Source: Multifurca ochricompacta
Lineage: Eukaryota > Basidiomycota > Agaricomycetes > Russulales > Russulaceae
Length of the DNA stretch: 60,955 nucleotides
Assembly: GCA_022496185.1 (NCBI GenBank)
Contig: WTXG01000218.1
Span: 1-60,955, forward strand
Direction: 5' to 3'
Below, piece after piece: positions 1 through 9,910 of the stretch. Under the pieces are notes generated by a model, which made no database searches, was not told where the DNA came from, and saw nothing but the letters and a program-made list of their open reading frames with translations. The position numbers were made by a program, and so were the translations under genes. Position 1 is the stretch's first letter; each line of letters opens with the position of its first letter.

Positions 1-762
1 TCATCCTTTCCCTGTGCCCTCCCCCACCCTCCAATTGCCCCCTCTCGTTCCCCCAGGCCTCTTAAACGTGTCCAACACCTTTGGCACCCCCCTCCTCATT
101 ATATTCGACTTCCAACCCCAGCTCCACCCCTCCCTACTGCTGCAATCTCTCCCCTCGCCACCCTGGCCCTAACCATCGGACACCTCCTCCTTCTCTTGTT
201 CATCGTCCTATTTGTATCAATCATCCAACCAACCCTCATCAGTTTCTTATCTACTACTCGCTTTGACGGTCGACAGGAGTCTTGGGTGCCTGCCCAGTTT
301 TCCAGAGAGGTCAGCTTTTTTGACCAATTTCCCTGCTACTTGGACGTGCTTCGTGATCAGGCTAATTACCTCCCTGGGACTCGCATTCCTATCCGCTTCC
401 CTCACTTTCATAACGTTCCTATTCGTCCTCGCATTGATCGATTCATTCGTTCCCCTCATTACCCCACCTCCCACTTTGTAAACCTCAATCTCTGTGCCAA
501 AGTAGGATACTTGGCCCCCAACCCTCGCACCTTCCCCAGTGGTCTCTTGGTCTATTCTTGGAACGCTTCCATTGCCCGCCTGGACCGCACCCTCTCCCCA
601 GAATTGCAAGACGTCTTCAGTGGAGCCAGAGCATTACTTCAGGGGTTTGACCTGCTAGACGGACGCTTTATCTGCATCTTCGGGACCCTGAGCTTCACTG
701 ATTTAGGAGTCTGGTGGAGGAAAGATACTTTACAGTTCGGGACGCACTTAGGAATCACTTAG
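1..762 (+). CDS. Unassigned ORF a upstream of G1 gag, 5' partial, possible membrane segment
   Basis: The frame is open from the first base of the window to a TAG at 760-762, so at least 253 codons, and the start is outside. The N-terminal part is rich in proline and histidine. At about residues 54-85 a long hydrophobic run containing GHLLLLLFIVLFV looks like one transmembrane helix, perhaps two. The C-terminal two thirds is ordinary globular-looking sequence with several Trp and Tyr residues. I recognise no domain. It lies on the same strand as G1 gag with no LTR between them except the later solo insertion, so it may be an accessory ORF of G1, or older sequence next to a truncated G1. Confidence 0.4.
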   Translation, partial: SSFPCALPHPPIAPSRSPRPLKRVQHLWHPPPHYIRLPTPAPPLPTAAISPLATLALTIGHLLLLLFIVLFVSIIQPTLISFLSTTRFDGRQESWVPAQFSREVSFFDQFPCYLDVLRDQANYLPGTRIPIRFPHFHNVPIRPRIDRFIRSPHYPTSHFVNLNLCAKVGYLAPNPRTFPSGLLVYSWNASIARLDRTLSPELQDVFSGARALLQGFDLLDGRFICIFGTLSFTDLGVWWRKDTLQFGTHLGIT

Positions 763-933
763 AGCTTGTCCCTTCATTAACCCTGTCCGCTTACCTACCA
801 ATCCCCTTACCCTCCTCCCCATCCAACCTGCAGACGGGTACTCGTGCTTTGAAGATATAGATTTCGATAGTAACCTCTAAACAGTACGTTGTGCACCTAA
901 CTGTAGAGGTCCCTAGTAAATAAAGACAACCCC

Positions 934-1893
934 TTGGTCCGGAAAATAGTGTCCTTTCCTGCAGAAAGAGAAGAACGCCTCCAACGTGTCCAAAGACAAT
1001 TCAACCACCTCTTCCAGCTCCACAGAGAAGCACAACTTGCCCTCCTCTACCCAGAACCACTCATCAGCACCCTCCACGACGACGGACAAGCAGAAGGCTG
1101 GTGTGACGTAGATACCATCTATCTCCCTCTTCGAATTCTCCTCCCCTTTGGACAAGTCCTCTCCCAAACCCAGTACAACCAGTTCCTGTCCGACCCTGTC
1201 AAGCCATTCCTCGAGATTCCCAGCACCAACTCCTCTATTGGCACCTTGCCCAGCTCACCCATTCCACAGGGGACCCCCTAGAAACACTCTTAGTCTGTGT
1301 CAACGACGAATACCTTTGGAAAGAACACATTCCCCCTCGCATCCCAGAACTTGAAACCCTCTTGCTCAGAGGAGAACGCCTCTACTACCTCTCCACCTTT
1401 CGTCTAGACCACACCAGAATCAACCTCACCTTTGACGAGATCCGCCTTCACTCCGCTCCCTCCCCCTCTGGCTGGCGCCTTGTAGAAACAGAAGGAATAC
1501 AAATTGAATACCTGTGGACAGCTGATTACTGGGAACCACCTCACGCAACCACTGCCCTTTCCTTGTTAACCCCCCCATCTTCACAGACCCCCTTACCTCC
1601 CCACTTACGCTGAACCCTCCCCAGAACCAGAAGAGCTCACCTTCCCTACCCTTTCCCTTACAGAAGTCACCCAAGAAGAAGAACGCCTCACCCAGACCCA
1701 GACAATCCTGATCAGTAACACTACCACCTGGTCTGACCTCGAAACCCCCACAGAAAACACCTCTGACTTCGAAGAAAGCCCCCCTGCATCCCATCGACGT
1801 TGCCTCTGTGACATTGATCTCTGTACCTGTAGTTTTCGTCCAGACACCCCCCCACTCCCCAGGAATAGTATTGTGGAGACCCTCGGCCTTTGA
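934..1893 (+). pseudogene. Unassigned ORF b upstream of G1 gag, frameshifted
   Basis: Coding-like sequence can be followed through three frame segments: 934 to about 1210, about 1210 to 1590, and about 1590 to the TGA at 1891-1893. That implies one protein of roughly 320 residues broken by two indels. The N-terminal part is charged and helical (EREERLQRVQRQF). The middle has many Tyr, Trp and Leu residues. The C-terminal part is Glu/Thr-rich and carries a small cysteine cluster at 1795-1833 (RRCLCDIDLCTC), which could bind a metal. No ATG is obvious at the 5' end. Function is unknown. An alternative is non-coding sequence with fortuitous ORFs, but the conserved composition across the frame changes argues against this. 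Confidence 0.35.
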
Positions 1894-1957
1894 TACGTAC
1901 TTACCTTCACATTACTCGATCTAAGTAGGGAAAAGAAATAAAAAACTCCTTTGCATC

Positions 1958-2686
1958 GTGGCTAGTATTACTGACTGGGCTATCAACCTGGCGTCCCAAC
2001 ACAGAAGAAGTCAGTCCAACTCCCCCCAAGACAGAAGAAGAAACCCTAGAAGACGTAGCAGTAACGACACACCTGCCACACCTGCCCCCCATCGCACCTC
2101 CAGAAGACAAAGAGCACAAACCCACCCTAGCCCAGTGCACCACGCCAGAACGACCAATTCCCCCTGTTCCCGAACCCTTCCTTGCTCATCTAAATACTCC
2201 CCCATCCCACCAACATCCACCCAGCTTGCCTCAACGTCAACACCTTTCCTGAATCTCCCAGTAGTAGAATCTGATCAGTCTCGGTCTCGATCCCCTTCCA
2301 TTGTTCATCAAGTCAACCACATCTATCCTGCCACAGATATCTTCGTCTCCAGGACACTACCCACTCGAAACCCCAGTGAGCTACGGGAATTCCATCTTCA
2401 TTGTTCTGCTCAGCTTGCAACTCAAAGAGTCAATCACCTCGACATCTACCATCCCTTGAGTGAAGCTAATCGTATCACCACAGACCCCCTGTACTTTGAA
2501 AACCTCCTTTGGCGTCTTCGCATTGTCATCTCTGCCCCAGGAATAGTTGAAGAGTATTACTGGATCCATAGAAACATCCGCAACTACCGTCTAGACCGTG
2601 CCGTCCTTCGCCCAGCCTATCAAGTCTACTACGCCTGGAACACCCAAGGGTGGACTACATACTGCCTTAGCACCCGCTCTGAATGA
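1958..2686 (+). CDS. Unassigned ORF c immediately upstream of G1 gag
   Basis: Open frame of 242 codons without an evident ATG start. The first half (about 1990-2240) reads as Arg/Ser-rich in this frame but as an acidic proline-rich sequence in the +1 neighbour frame (starts TEEVSPTPP), so a frameshift near 2240 is likely. The second half is a compact Tyr/Arg/Leu-rich segment (for example EEYYWIHRNIRNYRLDR). The stop TGA at 2684-2686 overlaps the ATG of the gag ORF (ATGA at 2683-2686), an arrangement that allows termination-coupled reinitiation. Family not recognised. Confidence 0.4.
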   Translation: MASITDWAINLASQHRRSQSNSPQDRRRNPRRRSSNDTPATPAPHRTSRRQRAQTHPSPVHHARTTNSPCSRTLPCSSKYSPIPPTSTQLASTSTPFLNLPVVESDQSRSRSPSIVHQVNHIYPATDIFVSRTLPTRNPSELREFHLHCSAQLATQRVNHLDIYHPLSEANRITTDPLYFENLLWRLRIVISAPGIVEEYYWIHRNIRNYRLDRAVLRPAYQVYYAWNTQGWTTYCLSTRSE

Positions 2687-2732
2687 CCTCAGAACAACCT
2701 CTTACTGCTGAAGAATTAGCTCAAGTCCCCTT

Positions 2733-3316
2733 TGTTACAACTCACTGTCGACTGTCTGGACAGTGGGTTGTAATGCAAGGGGAAGGGATTTAGAAGTGGG
2801 CAAAGGATGAGAGTGAGGGTGAAAGTGCAAGAGAGACGAAGCGAACAGCTCAAGGGCAAGGGATGAGAAGCCTTCCACAAGGTGGGGCTAATCTCCTAGG
2901 TAATCAGGAACCGGATCACAAGTGGACAGTCTGGAGCTGTCCATTCTATTCCCAAAGGGTTTATATACATAATTACAAACCAGGACTTTGGTCTGTGCAC
3001 CACTTTAGGGGAGGTTAACTTCGCTTTAACTCCCTACTGATCCACCAATGAGAATAGCCCCACTTTTGGGCTTAGAAATCCGCAGTCCGCAGTCTGCAGT
3101 CCGCAGTTTGTGGACTGCTGTTTAGGCATTGTGGGGTTCTGTTAGTACTCTTCCCACAGGTTTCCAATTTTGGCAGGAGTCCGGCCCTGGTCCGGACCGG
3201 CCCTTCTCTGGTCTTAATCTAGGGTTATCTTTGTCTCTGAGGGTTTTACAAGGTCTCTGGGAGCGTCTGAGGATTTCTGGGGGTCAGGAGGTTTTCTAGG
3301 GTGTCAGTTCATGACA
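2733..3316 (-). mobile_element. Solo LTR of the G1 family, inverted, inside G1 gag
   Basis: 584 bp, starting TGTTACAAC and ending ATGACA on the plus strand. It is the reverse complement of the G1 3' LTR at 9206-9781. It is flanked by the 5-bp target duplication CCCTT (2728-2732 and 3317-3321). It contains a GGACTGC-type microrepeat near 3080-3120 also seen in the 3' LTR. Product of LTR-LTR recombination after insertion of a sister element into G1. Confidence 0.92.
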
Positions 3317-4722
3317 CCCTTTGGCTTTACCCACCCTATCTTTGACTACGATGACCGTGCTTTTGTTGCTACCTGGAAAGGAGACAACTACTACACTCAG
3401 ACTCTTGGACACGACTGGAAATGCCTTCGGGACAGTCACATCCTTTCTGTAAACGAATATCTCAGTAACTTCCCTAACATTGACCTCATCAGCAACCTTG
3501 ACCCCACACATTCTATGGAACATACAACGGAAAGGAAGTCTGTTGGTCTGACACCCATACAGCATGGGTCTATCTTAATAACCACCGTGTCCAATTCCCA
3601 GTTGCTTCTATCACCTCAGACGAAGAAGAAGTATCTCAGTCCCTTGAAGCTGTAGAGCAATCCCTTCGTGCTATCACCCTCAGAACCCCCCCTACTCTCC
3701 CATCCATATCCCTTGCCTCCACAACTACTGCTATTGCTTCACACCCTCCAAAGACACCAACGCCTTTGAATATCATGGGTACTACTGCCGCCTCTAACGG
3801 GAAGATCCTGGGATCACCCCAGAATCTTTCGATGGTCAAGCTTCTAAAGCAGAACGTTTCTGGTCCCAACTAGCCAACTACTACTACCTGAATGAGGGTG
3901 CCTTCACTGATGAGAGCAGATGAGTCTCTGCAGCCCTCACCCACTTTAAACTTGATACACCAGCAGGCGAATGGGCCAGAGACCGCACCAACACTGCACT
4001 CCAAGCCAACCCCCCTTCCTTTGGGACTTGGGACCGCCTCAGAATTGACTTTGAAAAACAGTTCATTCCAGTAGAGAGTCGCCTCCTGTCCACCAAAGCC
4101 ATGTATGAAATTCGCCAAGGCACTCGCCCCTTCAATGACTGGTACCAAGAATGGTCCACCCATGCTACTCGTGCTACAGTGGATGAAAACACCAAGATCT
4201 ATGCCTTCCGAAGCATGATCAACCAAGGTCTAGGACAGAAGCTCCTTGGACTATCCCCCAGCCCACCACACTCCATGATCTTGTCACTAAGGCCAGAGAA
4301 TTTGATGCAGCATGGCAGCTTTATGGCAGGACCACCAAGCCTCGGCCTCTCCATCTGCATGTTGGAGAAGCTACCACTGACAACCCAGAAGCCCAAGTCA
4401 ACTTCGTTGCCTCTCCCCAGCCCAGAAACCCTAACACCCCTCCATGCACTACCAAGTTAACCCCAGAAGAAAAGAAGTATCGACGAGAAAATAAGCTTTG
4501 CTTCTATTGTGGGAAGCCTAATCACATCGCCAATCAATGCCGCAGCAAGACCAGGGCCATCCAAGGTCAAGGACCTCCTCGCCCTACCCCAGTAAGAGCC
4601 CTGGCATCAGAAGAAGCACCCCCCCAAGCACCACGACCCCCCCCTGACTACCTCTCAGTATCCGCCACCAAGAGCTATGAAGATCCAGTACCATACATGA
4701 TGGACGAAGACGGACCTTTGGA

Positions 4723-4729
4723 TTTTTAA
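4723..4729 (+). promoter_or_regulatory. Candidate -1 frameshift site at the gag stop of G1
   Basis: The gag frame reads GAT TTT TAA. A one-base backward slip of the TTT codon re-pairs with TTT and continues TTA ACA into pol, which is open in that frame upstream and downstream. The same layout occurs in G2 at 9904-9910. Inference from frame geometry only. Confidence 0.5.
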
Positions 4730-7700
4730 CACGTCCTACAGCTGCACTGTCTGTGAGGACTTCTTGTAACCCCAGTGTTCCTTGTACGAGCCACTCTGCG
4801 GTCCTAGATAACCTTGGTTTTGAGCATGTATCCTTGTTAGTGACTAGAAATGCTAGATCACCTTCTATTGTGCTCAAAGCAGAACTCATTGGACGAAACA
4901 CTAGGAAGAAAATCAGTGTGCGTGCCCTAATAGATAGTGGGGCAGAAGGATTAATAATCCATCAAGACTATGCCAAAGCACATCACCTAACCTTGAGCAC
5001 CCTTGCCAAGCCTCTCCACGTCAAAAATGTGGATGGAACTAGCAACGCTAATGGAGCCATTTACTACACCACAACCCAAATCCTACGACTACCCCTCCAA
5101 GACCAATACCATGAAGAACTTGCAGAGTTCTATGTTACTAATATAGGGGACCATGACATTATCTTAGGAACTGACTGGCTACGTTGCCACAACCCAGAAG
5201 TAAACTGGAAAGATGACACCCTGACCTTAAAACATTGCCCCACATCCTGCACCCTTACCATGACCCCTCTGACCTTTGCTTCAACACACCCCTCTTGCCC
5301 TGCCTTGTCTACAATCACAGTACAACCCCTGATGGACCAGACACTCATAGCGGCAGCAGAAACCTTTGCAGCCCTAATCACAGATCACCCCATGATTACC
5401 CCAGAAGAAGTGCCTCCCAAATTCATTGTCCATATCCGTGCCAAGACTACCATGTCCACTCAGATTGCTGCAGATCAAGTAAAGACCCCTATGTCCTTAG
5501 AAGACCAACTCCCTCCTGAATACCTCACATACCGATCTGTCTTTGAAGAGAAAGCCTCTCAACGTTTGCCACAGCACCAGCCATGGGACCATGCCATAGA
5601 ACTCAAACCAGACGCCAAAGTGCGTGACTGCGGCATCTACAAGCTCACCCCTGAAGAACAGAAAGCCCTGGACGTTTTCTTAAATGACCACCTGGCCAAG
5701 GGATATATCAGAGAATCTAAGTCCCCCATTGCTAGCCCCTTCTTCTTTGTAAAAAAGAAGGATGGAAAACTATGTCCTGTCCAAGATTATCGAGCCTTGA
5801 ATGAAATCACAGTAAAGAATGCTTACCCCCTACCCTTGATCCCAGAACTCATTGACAAACTTCACCATGCTCGCTACTTCACCAAGTTTGATATCCACTG
5901 GGGATATAACAATATCCGTATCAAAGAAGGAGATGAATGGAAAGCCGCTGTCACAGCCAGGTCTCTGCTGTGTCAAGGGTCGTTCTGGTCAAGCTCCTTC
6001 AAGATATGGAGTATCTGCAAGGTCAAAACTGTCAAGGACAAGTCGGTTCCAGGATCAAGGTCAAGACTATCAAAGGCAAGTCAAGTCAGGGTGTCAAGGT
6101 GAACCACAGAGGGCCGCGGTCAGGGTTCAAGGCCCACACAAGGTAGGAGGGGCACGCGTGCAAGAGGCGAGTCGAAGCAGTGGCAATAAGCCCTGCTGGA
6201 GGTCTGGGGTGAAGGCTCCCTAAGTTGCAGCTTAGGGAGTTCAAGGGAATTCTGGGTGAAGCACAGTAAACCTGTATTAGATACAAGAGAACAGACTTAA
6301 TGTCTGTCTCTCTAGTATGTCTCCTTAAATACAAGTATTCTAGTGTCTTTGTAATTACAGTAAAGTGGAATGTTCAGTATAGTAACTAGCCAAGTGAATC
6401 TCCATTGGAGATTGAGACAGGAAGAGGAAGTGGTGTTGCACCCACTCCAAAGGCGAATGAGTGTCAATCCAAGTCAGTCCAAAAAGTCCGGAAATCAGAT
6501 AAAACAAAGATCATCAACTCCAGTCACATGACTCGGAGTGAGAAGTCGAAACGTTGAAACAGAAGTCGAACGCGCGCGGCTCGAAAAACCGTCACAAAAC
6601 GTCACATGCGCATCACATGTGCGTCGCAAGCTGTCACATCGACAATAAGCATCACAGCCGCCTTTAAGACCAACCGAGGTCTCTTTGAACCCCTTGTCAT
6701 GTTCTTTGGACTCTGTAACTCCCCTGCCACATTCCAAGCCTTCATGAATAGAGCCTTCGAAGATCTCCTTGCCACCAACCATGTTGTCATCTATATGGAT
6801 GACATCTTAATATTTACAGACACCATGGACCACCACAGAACACTTACTCACCAAGTCCTCCAGTGCCTCCAACAGTTTGACTTGTATCTAAAGCCTGAGA
6901 AGTGTACCTTTGCTCAGACAACCATTGACTATCTTGGCCTAGTCATCACAGCTGGCCGTGTCCAGATGGACCCTGCTAAATTAGAGGGTATTACGAAATG
7001 GCCTCCCCCATGCACCCTAAAACAACTCCAAGCCTTCCTTGGATTCTGCAACTTCTACCGACGTTTTATCAAAGATTTCTCCCTCATTGCCCGCCCCCTC
7101 CATGATCTCACCAAGAAAGATACCCCTTTCCTCTGGACTTCTGACCATGACCTCGCCTTTTCCACCCTAAAGAATGCCTTCACCACTGCCCCTGTCCTCA
7201 CCCTCCCTGACCATACTAAAGCTTTCCGTATCATCACTGATGCCAGTGACTTTGCTATTGGTGCCATCCTTGAACAACCTGATGAACTCAATCGCTACCA
7301 TCCCCTTGCCTTCCTATCCAAGTCCATGCTGGATGCTGAACGCAACTATGACATCCATGACAAAGAACTTCTTGCCATTGTTTGTGCTCTGGACACCTGG
7401 AGACACTACCTTGAGGGTGCAGCCCTTCCCTTTGAGGTGTGGACTGACCACAACAACCTGACTTACTTCCGCTCCAAGCAGAAGCTCTCCCACCGCCAAG
7501 CACGGTGGGCCCTTGAACTGTCTCGATACAACTTCACCATTGTTCACAAACCTGGCTCTTTCAACAAATCTGATGCTCTGTCCCAGCGTCCAGACCATAA
7601 AGAGGGGATAGAGCATGACAATGATGAGCGCATACTCCTGGACTCTAAGTTTTTTCACATTCAAGCCATGAAAACCACAGTCACAACAACTCATGACTCC

Positions 7701-9164
7701 ACTCTACACCACAGAATCAAAGACTGCCAAGACCATGACAATGAAGTCACCCAAGCCCTGACCACCATCTTGCACAATGGGCCACGCTCCCTTGCCAAAG
7801 GACTGGAGGACTGGAACCTAGAAAATGGCCTAATCCTACATAAAGGCCAAGTCTACATCCCCAAGTCCCAAGAACTACGAAGAGACATTGTAAAGTTACA
7901 TCATGATTCCATTGCCACAGGACATCCAGGCAGATGGAAGACCTATGAACTAGTATCACGAGAATTTTGGTGGCCAGGAATGTCCTCCTTTGTCAAAGAA
8001 TATGTGGATGGATGTGCCACCTGCCAAGAAACCAAAGTTTGACCTCGACTACCCATCCCTTTGCAACCCAATCAAGTTCCAACTCGAGTATGGGGAACAA
8101 TCACCATGGACTTCATCACAGACTTACCCCTATCTCAGTCATACGACTCCCTATTTGTGGTGGTGGACCGGTTCAGTAAAGCCACCATCATTGTTCCTTG
8201 CACCAAAGATATCACTGCCCCAGAAACCTCCAAACTATTCCTTGAACATGTATGGAGACGCACTGGCCTCCCAGACCAAGTCATCTCTGATCGAGGCCCC
8301 CAGTTTGCATCCAAAGTCATGAAGGAAATGTGGAGCAAGCTAGGAGTACAATCATCCTTGAGCACTGCCTATCACCCCCAGACTGATGGAGAGACTGAAC
8401 GGGTCAACCAAGAACTAGAACAATACCTCCGTGTCTTTTGCAACTTCCAACAAGATGACTGGGCAGAACTGATCCCCTTTATGGAGTTCGCCCACAATGC
8501 TAGAACTCACAGTGCTACTAAAAGATCTCCCTTTGAAATCTGGTATGGCTTCCAACCAGAGTTTATTCCCCCACTCCATTTTGCCACCCCTATCCTGTCA
8601 GTTGAAGAAAGACTCCGCACCCTAGAAACTATCCGTAGTGAAGTAGCTGCTGCCCTCCAGGTGGCTGCAGAACTCATGAAACAGTCGAGACCAGATGGAC
8701 CCCTCCATGCTTTCAAAACAGGGGAGCTGGTTTGGTTGGAAGGGACAAATATACGCACCACTCACCCCAAAGCCAAACTCAGCCCCCAACGTCATGGTCC
8801 TTTTAAAGTCATACATTCTGGCCCTGTTAACTGCAAGCTTGAACTCCCTAAGTCATGGCGCATCCACCCAGTCTTTCACAACTCTCTCCTGTCCCATTAC
8901 AAAGAAACCCCAGTCCATGGACCCAACTTCACTCGACCACCACCAGAACTTGTGAATGGGGAAGAAGACCATTATGAGATAGAGACCATCTTACAGTCTG
9001 CTCACACCCCTAACAGAAAGGGCATCCGTTACCTTGTCAAATGGAAGGGCTACCCTGCCTCAGAAAACTCGTGGGTCCCCTTCACTGAAATGAAGAATGC
9101 CATGACCCTGCTTCGGGACTTCCATCATCGACACCCCACCCTGCCTAGACCCCCACACCTCTGA
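4726..9164 (+). pseudogene. pol: pol of G1: protease, RT, RNase H, integrase, chromodomain
   Basis: Retroviral-type aspartic protease (ALIDSGAEG near 4927). Reverse transcriptase runs from about 5640, with the YMDDILIF active site at 6792-6815. RNase H follows (TDASDF, 7237 onward). The integrase has an HHCC zinc domain (7900-8030) and a DDE core (DFITDL at 8109, SDRGPQF at 8287, E in GETERVNQ at 8394). A C-terminal chromodomain (VKWKGYPASENSW) lies near 9037-9075. The solo LTR at 5949-6656 interrupts RT at EWKAA|FKT; excision restores the frame. The only other defect I see is TGA at 8040-8042 where CGA is expected, between the zinc domain and the core. Chromodomains direct integration of chromoviruses to modified chromatin (family knowledge). 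Confidence 0.88.
5949..6656. mobile_element. Solo LTR, separate family, inside G1 RT
   Basis: 708 bp with TGTCACAG at the left end and CATCACA at the right, flanked by the 5-bp target duplication GCCGC (5944-5948 and 6657-6661). It splits the RT coding sequence, which reads correctly when it is removed. Not similar to the other LTRs in the window as far as I can see; orientation undetermined. Confidence 0.87.
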
Positions 9165-9205
9165 CAAACTTGCTGTGGCACAGCAAGGCCCTAAAGAGGG
9201 GATAG

Positions 9206-9781
9206 TGTCATGAACTGACACCCTAGAAAACCTCCTGACCCCCCAGAAATCCTCAGACGCTCCCAGAGACCTTGTAAAACCCTCAGAGACAAAGATAACC
9301 CTAGATTAAGACCAGAGAAGGGCCAGTCCGGACCAGGGCCGGACTCCTGCCAAATTGGAGACCTGTGGGAAGAGTACTAACAGAACCCCACAATGCCTAA
9401 ACAGCAGTCCACAGACTGCGGACTGCGGACTGCGGATTTCTAAGCCCAAAAATGGGGCTATTCTCATTGGTGGATCAGTAGGGAGTTAAAGCGAAGTTAA
9501 CCTCCCCTAAAGTGGTGCACAGACCAAAGTCCCGGTTGTAATTACGTATATAAACCCTTTGGGAATAGAATGGACAGCTCCAGACTGTCCACTTGTGATC
9601 CGGTTCCTGATTACCTAGGAGATTAGCCCCACCTTGTGGAAGGCTTCTCATCCCTTGCCCTTGAGCTGTTCGCTTCGTCTCTCTTGCACTTTCACCCTCA
9701 CTCTCACCTTTTTGCCCACTTCTAAATCCCTTCCCCTTGCATACAACCCACTGTCCAGGCAGTCGACAGTGAGTTGTAACA
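9206..9781 (+). mobile_element. 3' LTR of G1
   Basis: 576 bp, TGTCATGAAC...GTTGTAACA, preceded directly by the polypurine tract 9193-9205. A TATA-like element (GTATATAAACC, about 9546) lies in the second half. Contains tandem GGACTGC microrepeats near 9415-9435 and GGTCCGG/GGCCGG motifs near 9330. Confidence 0.92.
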
Positions 9782-9910
9782 GCGGCAAGTTCAAGTACAA
9801 GTGTCTCGGCGCCATCAGACACCTCAGCCATTCAAAAGGAGAAAGCTGATTTGAAGGCGCAGGTAGAATCACTATGGAAAGAAATGGAGGCGTTGAAGGC
9901 GTCTTTTTAG
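9782..9910 (+). pseudogene. gag: 3' end of G2 gag
   Basis: In frame from the first base after the G1 LTR: a Ser/Thr-rich stretch, then a short amphipathic helical segment (KADLKAQVESLWKEMEALKA) ending at TAG 9908-9910. The helix may be a coiled coil. The pol frame, -1 relative to this one, is open over the last 60 nt or so. Confidence 0.6.
9904..9910 (+). promoter_or_regulatory. Candidate -1 frameshift site at the gag stop of G2
   Basis: The gag frame reads TCT TTT TAG. Slipping back one base pairs TTT with TTT and continues TTA GAA into pol. Identical geometry to G1 at 4723-4729 although the flanking sequence differs. Confidence 0.5.

Larger units (their letters stand above)
2683..4729 (+). 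pseudogene. gag: gag of G1 (capsid and zinc knuckle), broken
   Basis: Starts at the ATG overlapping the previous stop. The solo LTR at 2733-3316 splits it after 17 codons. Excising 589 bp (LTR plus one target copy) brings the two parts into the same frame, which confirms the start. Capsid-type sequence (PESFDGQASKAERFW, about 3819-3863) is followed by a retrotransposon Gag segment near 4100-4250 and a CCHC zinc knuckle (CFYCGKPNHIANQC, 4499-4540). Defects are frame changes near 3508, 3800 and 4262 and a TGA at 3921-3923 where CGA (Arg) is expected. The last codons, TTT TAA, lie in a T5 run that places pol in the -1 frame. Confidence 0.75.
1..9781 (+). mobile_element. Ty3/gypsy chromodomain retrotransposon G1 (5' end outside window)
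   Basis: Internal region and 3' LTR of a chromovirus-type element. In order on the plus strand: unassigned ORFs (1-2686), gag (2683-4729), pol with protease, reverse transcriptase, RNase H, integrase and chromodomain (to 9164), a polypurine tract at 9193-9205 (AAAGAGGGGATAG) and the 3' LTR (9206-9781). Two solo LTRs sit inside it (2733-3316 and 5949-6656). Removing each with one copy of its target duplication restores the reading frame. The sequence directly after the LTR (GCGGC at 9782) reads as G2 gag, so I infer that G1 inserted into G2. The matching left junction is outside the window. Confidence 0.8.

Noticed and set aside
2733..9781. Inverted repeats 2733-3316 and 9206-9781 as ends of a large DNA transposon
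   Set aside because: The left copy has its own CCCTT duplication and splits gag; the right copy follows a polypurine tract. They are LTRs of two insertions.
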